Source: Betaproteobacteria bacterium (GTDB taxonomy: Bacteria > Pseudomonadota > Gammaproteobacteria > Burkholderiales > SG8-39). Taken from it: a stretch of 14,832 nt of DNA. Position 1 is the stretch's first letter. The number at the start of each line of letters is the position of its first letter. The notes below the pieces were generated by a model that made no database searches, was not told the origin of the DNA, and saw only the letters and a list, made by a program, of their open reading frames with translations. Made by a program: the position numbers and the translations under genes. Of the stretch, positions 8,684-14,832 are shown piece after piece. Location of the stretch: contig JAFAGU010000021.1 of NCBI GenBank assembly GCA_019237595.1, forward strand, positions 1 through 14,832, in the 5' to 3' direction.

Positions 8684-9472
8684 CTCCTTGACCTCGCTCG
8701 CGGCGAGCTCACGCCAGGCGCCGGGCAGCAGGTCGCGCGGCAGCGCCACGGATCCGTATCGGACGCGCACCAGCCGGCTGACACGCCCCCCGACCGCCTC
8801 GAAGAGCCGGCGCACCTCGCGGTTCCTTCCTTCGTGAAGCGTCACCCGATACCACCGGTTGGCGCCCGCCTCCCGAGCCGCTGTTTCCTCCCGAATAGAG
8901 GAAAAGTGGGCGGGGCCATCCTCCAGTTGCACGCCGCGCTCGAGCTTTTCCAGCGCCTGCGGGGTCAGCCGCCCCTGCACCCGGGCGCGGTATTCGCGCT
9001 CCCGCTCATGGCGCGGGTGCATAAGCCGGTTCGCAAGCTCACCCGAATCGGTGAAGAGCAAGAGGCCGGAAGAATTGATGTCGAGCCGCCCGACCGCGAT
9101 CCAGCGCCCGGGCGGCAGGCGGGAAAACACGGTTGGCCGGCCCTGCGGGTCCGCCCGCGTGACCAGCTCGCCCACTGGCTTGTGATAGGCGAGGACGCGC
9201 AGCTTCTGAGCCGGCGCTCGCAGAACGACTGGCTTTCCGTCGACGGCCACTGCATCGCCTGGGACCGCGCGATCGCCAAGCTTCGCAGGCGCCCCATTGA
9301 CGCTCACGCGCCCGGCCTCGATCCACATTTCGACTTCCCGCCGCGAGCCGAGCCCTGCGGCGGCCAGCAGCTTCTGCAGCCGCTCTCCGGCTGCTCGGTC
9401 AGCCGGTGGTGCCGGTGGCGCGCTCGATTTCGGGCTGGCCTTCCGATTCGCCGGGCCCGCGAAGCTCGGCAT
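8669..9472 (-). CDS. rluB: 23S rRNA pseudouridine synthase, RluB type
   Basis: RsuA/RluB family enzyme; RluB makes pseudouridine 2605 in 23S rRNA. The product is 267 residues. After a proline/alanine/serine-rich N-terminal stretch (about 1-28) comes an S4 RNA-binding domain (RLQKLLAAAGLGSRREVE, 31-48). The catalytic motif GRLDINSSGLLLFT puts the aspartate at 131, then GELANRLMHPRHEREREY and a C-terminal NREVRRLFEAVGG segment. The ATG at 9472 is the only standard start upstream of the S4 domain that avoids reading deep into scpB. It overlaps the scpB end by 74 nt and its ribosome-binding site is weak. There is no long basic C-terminal tail, unlike several proteobacterial RluB proteins. RluE/RluF-type specificity is less likely given the scpAB-rluB context. 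Confidence 0.92.
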   Translation of the reverse strand: MPSFAGPANRKASPKSSAPPAPPADRAAGERLQKLLAAAGLGSRREVEMWIEAGRVSVNGAPAKLGDRAVPGDAVAVDGKPVVLRAPAQKLRVLAYHKPVGELVTRADPQGRPTVFSRLPPGRWIAVGRLDINSSGLLLFTDSGELANRLMHPRHEREREYRARVQGRLTPQALEKLERGVQLEDGPAHFSSIREETAAREAGANRWYRVTLHEGRNREVRRLFEAVGGRVSRLVRVRYGSVALPRDLLPGAWRELAASEVKELSED

Positions 9473-10028
9473 CGGCGCTCGGCTGCCGCTGCGCGGGAAG
9501 CTCGAGGGTCTTGGCGATTTCTTCAAGCGGCGGAAGCTCCTGGAGCGAGCGCAGTCCCAGGTCGTCCAGGAACCTGCGCGTCGTGGCATAGAGCGCCGGC
9601 CGGCCGGGGGTCTCGCGATGCCCCACCGTATCGATCCAGCCGCGATTTTCCAGCGTTTGGATGATCTGTCCAGAGACGGCGACGCCGCGGATATCCTCGA
9701 TGTCGCCCCGAGTGACCGGCTGTCGGTAAGCGATGATCGCGAGTGTTTCCATCACCGCGCGCGAATAGCGCGGCGGCTTCTCGGGCTGCAGCCGCTCGAG
9801 ATAGGGCTGGAAGTCGGCGCGCGTCTGGAAGCGCCAGCCGCTCGCGAGGCTCACGAGCTCGATGGCCCGGCCCTCCCAGTCCTTTTTCAGCTCCTCGAGG
9901 AGCTTCCTCAGCGTCTCGACGTTCAGCTCCTGGTCGAACAGGCGCTTCAGCTCGATCACCTGCACTGGCTCGGCGGAAGCGAGGAGCGCCGCTTCGAGGA
10001 TTTTTTTGGCTTCTTCAGGACTCGGCAT
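9399..10028 (-). CDS. scpB: Segregation and condensation protein B
   Basis: ScpB is the winged-helix kite subunit that dimerises on the kleisin ScpA in the SMC-ScpAB condensin, acting in chromosome folding and segregation. The 209-residue product has two winged-helix domains. Conserved segments are ETLAIIAYRQPVTRGDIEDI (94-113), IQTLENRGWID (123-133) and GRPALYATTRRFLDDLGL (142-159). The last 40 residues are low-complexity and outside the conserved core; part of them is encoded by DNA shared with the rluB start. The ATG at 10028 overlaps the scpA end by 14 nt and has GGGA 6 nt upstream. No SMC gene is in the window. Confidence 0.96.
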   Translation of the reverse strand: MPSPEEAKKILEAALLASAEPVQVIELKRLFDQELNVETLRKLLEELKKDWEGRAIELVSLASGWRFQTRADFQPYLERLQPEKPPRYSRAVMETLAIIAYRQPVTRGDIEDIRGVAVSGQIIQTLENRGWIDTVGHRETPGRPALYATTRRFLDDLGLRSLQELPPLEEIAKTLELPAQRQPSADAELRGPGESEGQPEIERATGTTG

Positions 10029-10833
10029 GGCTTCCCAATTTTACGTAAATCGGCGCGAAAGGCTCCGACTGCGTGATCTCAATGAGGAGCTCGCGCGCGA
10101 GCTCCAGCACGGCAAGGAACGTCACCACGAGCACGGGCACGCCGCGCGCGGGATCGAAGAGCTCGGAGAACTCGAGCACCCGCCTTTCCTTCAGCATCCT
10201 CAGCACGTGGCTCATGTGCTCGCGCACCGAGAGTTCCTCCCGCGAGATGCGATGGTGCTTCGAGAGCCGCGCGCGGTGCAGGAGCGAGCGCCAGGCCTCG
10301 GCAAGGTCCTGCGCATTCACGTCGGGCAGGCGCTCCGATACCGTCTTCTCGATCCATACCGAGATGGCGATCACGTCGCGCCCGACCTGCGGCAGCTCGT
10401 CCAGCGCCTGCGCGGCCTTCTTGATTTGCTCGTACTCGAGGAGCCTGCGCACCAACTCTGCGCGGGGATCCTCCTCCAGCGGCTCGGCCGACGGCGGCCG
10501 TGGCAGGAGCAGCCGCGACTTGATTTCCATCAGCATGGCCGCCATGACCAGGTATTCCGCTGCAAGCTCGAGGTTCTTAGTGCGCATCGCCTCGACGTAC
10601 TCCAAGTACTGGCGCGTGAGCGGCGCCATCGGAATGTCGAGGATGTCGAGGTTTTCCTTGCGGATGAGGTAGAGGAGCAGGTCGAGCGGCCCCTCGAACG
10701 CCTCGAGCACGATCTCGAGCGCGTCGGGCGGAATGTACAGGTCGTGGGGAAGCTCGATCACCGGCTCGCCGTAGAGCCGCGCGAGCGGCGATCCCGGCTC
10801 CCGGCCGGGGTGAAGCGCGATCACTTCCGTCAC
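10015..10833 (-). CDS. scpA: Segregation and condensation protein A (kleisin)
   Basis: ScpA is the kleisin that bridges the SMC head and neck and carries the ScpB dimer. The product is 272 residues from GTG 10833. The N-terminal kleisin segment is FEGPLDLLLYLIRKENLDIL (46-65) followed by DIPMAPLTRQYLEYV. It continues with EYLVMAAMLMEIKSRLLLP, a charged middle part and a C-terminal winged helix that contacts the SMC cap. The GTG overlaps the trpS stop codon in a GTGA arrangement, pointing to translational coupling. Longer in-frame readings run back into trpS and are not conserved sequence. About 40 residues precede the kleisin domain, as in many betaproteobacteria. Confidence 0.95.
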   Translation of the reverse strand: MTEVIALHPGREPGSPLARLYGEPVIELPHDLYIPPDALEIVLEAFEGPLDLLLYLIRKENLDILDIPMAPLTRQYLEYVEAMRTKNLELAAEYLVMAAMLMEIKSRLLLPRPPSAEPLEEDPRAELVRRLLEYEQIKKAAQALDELPQVGRDVIAISVWIEKTVSERLPDVNAQDLAEAWRSLLHRARLSKHHRISREELSVREHMSHVLRMLKERRVLEFSELFDPARGVPVLVVTFLAVLELARELLIEITQSEPFAPIYVKLGSHAES

Positions 10834-12032
10834 GTGTAGGTCAACCCCATCGCTTCCCGTACGTCCCGCATCGTCTCTTCCGCGAGCTTCTTCGCCTTCT
10901 CGCAGCCGTCGGCCACGATGTTCTTCACGAGCGTCGGGTCGTCGAGGTAGGCCTGGGCCCGCTCGCGGATCGGCGCGAGCTCCGCCTGGATCGCCTCGAT
11001 CACCGGCTGCTTGCACTCCAGGCAGCCGATGCCCGCCGTGGTGCACCCTTCGTGCGCCCACTTCTTTTTCGCCTCGTCCGAATATACAAGGTGCAGCGAC
11101 CAAACGGGGCATTTTTCCGGCGTGCCGCGGTCGGAGCGCTTCACGCGCGCCGGGTCGGTCGGCATGGTCTTGATCTTGCGGGCCACTTCCGCCGGATCTT
11201 CGCGAAGCGCGATCGTGTTGCCGTAGGACTTCGACATCTTCTGGCCGTCGAGGCCGGGCATCTTCGAGGCTTCCGTGAGGAGCACGTCCGGTTCCACGAG
11301 GATCTTCTTGCCGGTGCCTTCCAGCCAGCCGTAGAGCCGCTCGCGATCGCCGCGCGAGAGGTTCTGCTGCTCGTCGAGCAGCGCCTGAGCGCGCCCGAGC
11401 GCCTCGGCCTCGCCCTGCTCCAGGAATTTCTTGCGCAGGTCGTTCAGGAGGCGCGCCTTCTTGCTGCCCATCTTCTTCACCGCGGCCTTCGCCTTCTCCT
11501 CGAAACCGGGCTCGCGCCCATAGAGGTGGTTGAACCGGCGCGCGATCTCGCGCGTGAATTCCACGTGCGGCACCTGGTCCTCGCCGACCGGGACGTACTT
11601 GGCGCGGTAGATGAGGATGTCCGCCGACTGGAGCAGCGGGTAGCCGAGGAAGCCGTAGGTCGAGAGATCCTTGTTGGAGAGCTTTTCCTGCTGGTCCTTG
11701 TAGGTGGGCACGCGCTCGAGCCAGCCGAGCGGCGCCATCATGGAAAGGAGCAGGTGCAGCTCCGCGTGCTCGATGACCTGCGACTGGATGAACAGGATCG
11801 CCTGGTTCGGATCGATGCCGGCCGCGAGCCAGTCGATCACCATGTCCCAGGTGTTCTTCGGAATTTCCCCCGGCGCCTCGTAGTCGGTCGTGAGCGCATG
11901 CCAGTCCGCGACGAAGAAAAGGCAGGTGTACTCGGCCTGCAGGCGCGCCCAGTTCTTGAGCACGCCGTGGTAATGCCCGAGATGCAGGCTGCCCGTGGGC
12001 CGCATGCCCGAAAGGACGCGCGCCTCGTACAT
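10830..12032 (-). CDS. trpS: Tryptophanyl-tRNA synthetase, long form with a cysteine cluster
   Basis: Class I synthetase charging tRNA-Trp. The 400-residue product shows the HIGH-type motif HLGH at 17-20 and KMSKS at 265-269. Also present are FFVADWHALTT and the DQVPHVEFTREIARRFN substrate-binding segment. It is longer than the E. coli enzyme (334 residues) because of an insert at about 176-244. A cysteine pattern C308, C330, C337, C340 (C-x21-C-x6-C-x2-C) lies in the C-terminal domain. It resembles the [4Fe-4S] motif described for Thermotoga maritima TrpRS, which has x22. The ATG at 12032 is 2 nt after the M50 gene stop and has no clear ribosome-binding site, which suggests coupled translation. 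The upstream reading to 12173 is another frame of the M50 gene. Confidence 0.96.
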   Translation of the reverse strand: MYEARVLSGMRPTGSLHLGHYHGVLKNWARLQAEYTCLFFVADWHALTTDYEAPGEIPKNTWDMVIDWLAAGIDPNQAILFIQSQVIEHAELHLLLSMMAPLGWLERVPTYKDQQEKLSNKDLSTYGFLGYPLLQSADILIYRAKYVPVGEDQVPHVEFTREIARRFNHLYGREPGFEEKAKAAVKKMGSKKARLLNDLRKKFLEQGEAEALGRAQALLDEQQNLSRGDRERLYGWLEGTGKKILVEPDVLLTEASKMPGLDGQKMSKSYGNTIALREDPAEVARKIKTMPTDPARVKRSDRGTPEKCPVWSLHLVYSDEAKKKWAHEGCTTAGIGCLECKQPVIEAIQAELAPIRERAQAYLDDPTLVKNIVADGCEKAKKLAEETMRDVREAMGLTYT

Positions 12033-12034
12033 GG

Positions 12035-12685
12035 TCAGAAAAGGAGCGCTCGGATCAGCGCGTCGGAGGCGCCGAGCAGCGGATTGAGTACCTTGCCGAG
12101 CGCGTTCACCGGCGGCAGCACGAGCAGGATCAGCACCGGCAGGCCCCAGGGCTCGAGCTTCGCGTACTTCCACGCCGCCCGGTTGGGCAACAGGCTGGCG
12201 ACGATCCGGCCACCGTCGAGCGGCAGGAGGGGAATCAGGTTCAGGAACATGAAGAGGAGATTGACGACGATTCCCGCATGCGCCATCAATGCCAGCGGTT
12301 CGCTGAACGTGTTCTCCGGCAGCACAACGGCGAGCTTCAGCGCGAGCCCCCAGGCGAGCGCCATGGCGAGGTTCGCTGCCGGTCCGGCCGCAGCCACGAG
12401 GGCCATGTGCCGTCGAGGATTGCGCAGCGCCGAATAGTTGACGGGGACCGGGCGAGCCCAGCCGAAAAGGAAGCTCGAGAACACCAGGAACACGATCGGC
12501 ACCACCACGGTCCCGATGGGATCGATGTGGCGAAGCGGATTCAGGCTGATCCGCCCCTGCGCATGGGCCGTGAGGTCGCCGAAGTGCCTCGCGACGTAGC
12601 CGTGCGCCGCCTCGTGCAGCGTGATCGCGAACAGCACCGGCAGCGCGTAGATCGCGATCGTCTGAACGAGTTGGTGGACGTCCAT
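12035..12685 (-). CDS. Site-2-protease-like M50 membrane metallopeptidase
   Basis: Integral membrane zinc protease of the M50 family, small YwhC-like type without PDZ domain; its substrate cannot be told from sequence. The 216-residue product has the HEAAH metal site (HExxH, 24-28) in its first membrane segment. A third ligand is likely at D157 in NLIPLLPLDGGR (149-160). At least four hydrophobic segments are visible (about 8-25, 57-75, 94-122, 136-156), with another near 182-198. Members of this type are commonly found next to trpS and scpA in proteobacteria. The ATG at 12685 lies 19 nt after yciO. It has no visible ribosome-binding site and sits in a short hairpin. Confidence 0.93.
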   Translation of the reverse strand: MDVHQLVQTIAIYALPVLFAITLHEAAHGYVARHFGDLTAHAQGRISLNPLRHIDPIGTVVVPIVFLVFSSFLFGWARPVPVNYSALRNPRRHMALVAAAGPAANLAMALAWGLALKLAVVLPENTFSEPLALMAHAGIVVNLLFMFLNLIPLLPLDGGRIVASLLPNRAAWKYAKLEPWGLPVLILLVLPPVNALGKVLNPLLGASDALIRALLF

Positions 12686-12697
12686 TTTTTGGACGTC
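12677..12697 (-). other. Small hairpin enclosing the start codon of the M50 peptidase gene
   Basis: On the minus strand GACGTCC (12697-12691) and GGACGTC (12683-12677) form a perfect 7-bp stem around AAAAAAT. The A and T of the ATG are in the loop and the G is the first stem base. No Shine-Dalgarno sequence is seen nearby. The pairing is direct observation; an effect on initiation is inference. Confidence 0.4.
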
Positions 12698-12698
12698 G

Positions 12699-12704
12699 AT
12701 TTTA
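12699..12704 (-). promoter_or_regulatory. Possible -10 box before the M50 peptidase gene
   Basis: TAAAAT on the minus strand in the 19-nt gap after yciO matches the -10 consensus at 5 of 6, but no convincing -35 lies 16-18 bp upstream. If used, it would start transcription near 12692 and give an almost leaderless mRNA. The surrounding operon structure makes an internal promoter optional. Confidence 0.2.
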
Positions 12705-13337
12705 TCAGACGGGCTCGAGCTGGAACGGTTCGAGCGAGCCCCTGCCCACGCGCACGACGAGCGGGCTTTCCTGCGTGAGGTCGATCACCGTGCTCGGCTC
12801 CTCGCTGCAGGGCCCTGCATCGATGACGAGGTCGAGCTGCCGCTCGAGGCGAGCGCGGATTTCCTGCGGGTCGGAAAGCGGGCGCGGATCGCCGGGGAGG
12901 GAAAGCGTCGCGGAGAGGATCGGCTCGTTCAGCTCGTCGAGCAAGCTGTGCGCGACCGCGTGCCCCGGCACGCGCACGCCGATCGTCTTGTGCCGCTCGT
13001 GCATCAGTCGGCGCGGCACGACGCGCCGCGCGCGCAGGATGAACGTATAGCTTCCGGGGATGACGCGCTTGAGCAGCTTGAAGCGCGCATCGTCCACCAC
13101 CGCGTAGGCCGAGATCTCGGACAGATCCCGGCACATGAGCGTGAGGTGGTGCTTCGGGCCGATGTCCCTTACTCGGCGAAGCCGCGCGAGTGCGCGCGCG
13201 TCGTCGATCGGGCAGCCCAGCGCGTAGCAGGAGTCGGTCGGATAGGCGATCAGCCCGCCCGAGCGCAGGATGTCCGCCGCCCGCCGGATGAGCCGCGCCT
13301 GCGGGTGGGTCGGGTGGATCGAGAAGTATTGCGCCAT
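12705..13337 (-). CDS. yciO: YciO-type protein of the Sua5/YciO/YrdC family
   Basis: Member of the YrdC-fold family that includes the threonylcarbamoyl-AMP synthases TsaC/Sua5 of the tRNA t6A pathway. The YciO branch is related, but its exact role is not settled. The 210-residue product follows E. coli YciO closely from end to end: MAQYFSIHPTHPQARLIRRA at the start, GGLIAYPTDSCYALGC (27-42), HHLTLMCRDLSEIS (63-76), PGSYTFIL, then TVIDLTQESPLVVRVGRG near the end. It lacks the extra C-terminal domain of Sua5. The ATG at 13337 shares one base with the hydrolase stop (TGATG), so translation is likely coupled. Longer in-frame readings run into the hydrolase gene. Confidence 0.94.
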   Translation of the reverse strand: MAQYFSIHPTHPQARLIRRAADILRSGGLIAYPTDSCYALGCPIDDARALARLRRVRDIGPKHHLTLMCRDLSEISAYAVVDDARFKLLKRVIPGSYTFILRARRVVPRRLMHERHKTIGVRVPGHAVAHSLLDELNEPILSATLSLPGDPRPLSDPQEIRARLERQLDLVIDAGPCSEEPSTVIDLTQESPLVVRVGRGSLEPFQLEPV

Positions 13338-14200
13338 CAGCCGAGGAAGTCTTCGATCAGGCGCGCCACCGCCTCGGGCTGGTCGTGATGCAGCATGTGC
13401 CCGGCGTCCTCCACGGTCACGTGGAGGAGATTCGCGAAGGCGGCACGGCGCTCCGCCATGTCTTCCGGGGTTATCTTCATGCGCTTCAAGGTGTCGGAGT
13501 CCGAGGCATCGACCCAAAGGACCGGCGCCGTCACCTGGCGCCAGCAGGCGCGGACTTCCTCATAGCGGTAAAGCAGCGGATTGATGATCTTGTGCGCCGG
13601 GTCGCTGCGCAGGAGGACCGCGCCGCCCTCCTCGCGGCCCCATTGCCGGGCGAGGAAGTCGGCACGGGCCTGCGTAAGCCTGGGGTTATTCGTCCTCAGC
13701 CTTTGCGCGAGCTCGTCGAAATCTCGGTAGGGCTTGAGCCGCGCGCCTTCGCTCAGCTCGTCGAGCCAGGCGCGATAGCGCTTGGGCGCCTGCTCGGGCC
13801 GCGTCGCCGGCAGCCCGAAGCCTTCCAGGTTCACGAGCTTCGCCACGCGCTCGGGCCGGATGCCGGCGTAGAGCGCGACGACATTTCCCCCCAGGCTATG
13901 GCCCACGAGGTTCGCCTGCTCTCCGTTCGCAAACCGATCGAGCACCGCCTCGAGGTCCGCCAGGTAATCAGGAAACCAGTAGCAGTCCGACTTCCCCCAT
14001 TCGGTGAGGCCGTAGCCGCGCCAGTCCGGCGCGTACACATCCCACTCTTTCAGGAACGCGTCGACGAGGAACTGGAACGAGGCGGAGACGTCCATCCAGC
14101 CGTGGAAGAGGAAGAGCTTCGGCGCGCCGGGGCGCTTCCAGCGGCGAACGTGGTAGCGCAAGCCGCGGATCGGAACGAACTCGGATTCGCTCGGCTTCAT
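13337..14200 (-). CDS. Alpha/beta hydrolase, substrate unknown
   Basis: Soluble alpha/beta-hydrolase-fold enzyme of 287 residues. Visible are an oxyanion-hole HGW (33-35), the strand-turn APDWRGYGLTEW (57-68), and the nucleophile elbow GHSLGG with Ser102. An acid candidate lies in VLWVDASDSD (228-237; D231 or D234) and the catalytic His268 is in DAGHMLHH. No signal peptide or membrane segment is seen. The family covers esterases, lipases, epoxide hydrolases and others, so no substrate is proposed. The ATG at 14200 overlaps the dadA stop by 4 nt (ATGA) and the stop touches the yciO start. It is part of a coupled gene string, but the neighbours do not reveal its job. The upstream in-frame extension to 14452 is a shadow of dadA. 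Confidence 0.92.
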   Translation of the reverse strand: MKPSESEFVPIRGLRYHVRRWKRPGAPKLFLFHGWMDVSASFQFLVDAFLKEWDVYAPDWRGYGLTEWGKSDCYWFPDYLADLEAVLDRFANGEQANLVGHSLGGNVVALYAGIRPERVAKLVNLEGFGLPATRPEQAPKRYRAWLDELSEGARLKPYRDFDELAQRLRTNNPRLTQARADFLARQWGREEGGAVLLRSDPAHKIINPLLYRYEEVRACWRQVTAPVLWVDASDSDTLKRMKITPEDMAERRAAFANLLHVTVEDAGHMLHHDQPEAVARLIEDFLG

Positions 14201-14832
14201 GCGGCGAAGGGAAACGACACTTCGGGCCGGCGTCCTGAGACAACGTCGGCGAGCGCGCGCGCCGAGCCGCAGGCGAGCGTCCATCCCAGGGTCCCATGGC
14301 CTGTATTGATGAAGAGATTCCTGTACCGGGTGCGCCCGATGACGGGCACATTGCTCGGCGTGGCGGGACGCAGGCCCGCCCACCGCTCGATGGCGGCCCT
14401 GCCCTTCACGGCCGGAAAAAGCGCGTGGATTCGGTGCGCGATCGCTTCGCATCGCGCCGCATTGATGGACGTGTCGTAGCCAGCCAGTTCAGCAGTCCCC
14501 GCCGCGCGCAGCCGATTGCCGAGCCTAGAAATCACCACCTTCGCCGCCTCGTCGGTGAGGCTCACGCTCGGCGCGCGGTCGCGCTCGTCGAGCGGCACGG
14601 TGATCGAGTAGCCCTTCAGCGGATAGACCGGAATGCGGATGCCGAGAGTGCGGAGGAATAACGGACTGTAGCTCCCGAGCGCCGCCACGTAGGCGTCGGC
14701 CTCCATCCTGTCGTTCCTCGCGCGGATGCCGAGCAACGCGTCGCCGTCCACGACCGCGCCTTCGATATCGGTATCGAAAAGAAACGAGACGCCTTCCTCG
14801 CGGCAGCGCCGCGCAAGCTCCTGCGAGAATCG
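14197..14832 (-). CDS. dadA: D-amino-acid dehydrogenase, C-terminal half, cut by window edge
   Basis: FAD-dependent DadA oxidises D-amino acids (D-alanine in particular) to the keto acid and ammonia, passing electrons to the respiratory chain. The 211 codons visible here are open to the window edge, beginning RFSQELARRCREEGVSFLF. They include the interior segments ADAYVAALGSYSP and YPLKGYSITVPL, then GLRPATPSNVPVIGRTRYRN and NTGHGTLGWTLACGSARALA near the C-terminus, characteristic of the DadA group of the DAO family. The N-terminal Rossmann GxGxxG part is beyond the edge. The internal GTG at 14751 is not a start. The gene leads into the hydrolase with a 4-nt overlap. Confidence 0.93.
   Translation of the reverse strand, partial: RFSQELARRCREEGVSFLFDTDIEGAVVDGDALLGIRARNDRMEADAYVAALGSYSPLFLRTLGIRIPVYPLKGYSITVPLDERDRAPSVSLTDEAAKVVISRLGNRLRAAGTAELAGYDTSINAARCEAIAHRIHALFPAVKGRAAIERWAGLRPATPSNVPVIGRTRYRNLFINTGHGTLGWTLACGSARALADVVSGRRPEVSFPFAA

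Overview
This window is a GC-rich bacterial chromosome segment in which every gene I can support lies on the minus strand. It is a core housekeeping region, not an accessory island. A betaproteobacterium is the best inference. The gene content and order fit that group (trpS-scpA-scpB-rluB, then rimP-nusA-infB-rbfA-truB-rpsO-pnp). So do the tRNA-Pro 5' half, the long 400-residue TrpS form and the DadA type. A gammaproteobacterium close to that group cannot be excluded by eye.

In transcription order (high to low coordinates) there are two blocks. Block 1 (14832-8669) holds the 3' part of dadA (D-amino-acid dehydrogenase), an alpha/beta hydrolase, a YciO-type Sua5 family gene, a site-2-protease-like M50 membrane peptidase, trpS, scpA, scpB and rluB. 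Its genes overlap or nearly touch (overlaps of 4, 1, 4, 14 and 74 nt; gaps of 19 and 2 nt), so it reads as one translationally coupled operon. Block 2 (8668-154) is the classic transcription/translation operon: rimP, nusA, infB, rbfA, truB, rpsO and pnp. RimP, RbfA, TruB, IF2 and S15 serve 30S maturation, tRNA modification and initiation. NusA and PNPase serve transcription elongation/termination and RNA decay. A truncated tRNA-Pro gene sits at the left edge.

Four control points are visible. A compact UUCG-loop intrinsic terminator lies between rluB and rimP, with a plausible promoter upstream of it, so it may be an attenuator of the nusA operon. A good promoter sits between truB and rpsO. 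A 12-bp hairpin with a U-tract lies between rpsO and pnp. A strong terminator follows pnp, directly in front of the tRNA-Pro promoter.

Several starts differ from a naive longest-ORF reading. pnp most likely starts at the GTG at 2316, rimP at 8579, rluB at 9472, scpA at the GTG at 10833, trpS at 12032, yciO at 13337 and the hydrolase at 14200. rbfA is the oddest: its conserved N-terminus is present, but the only usable start for the full protein is a CTG.

I found no mobile element, CRISPR array, prophage, defence system or unknown gene cluster. No stretch longer than 300 bases lacks a gene. The items worth a second look are regulatory and start-codon details within conserved genes, not a new system.
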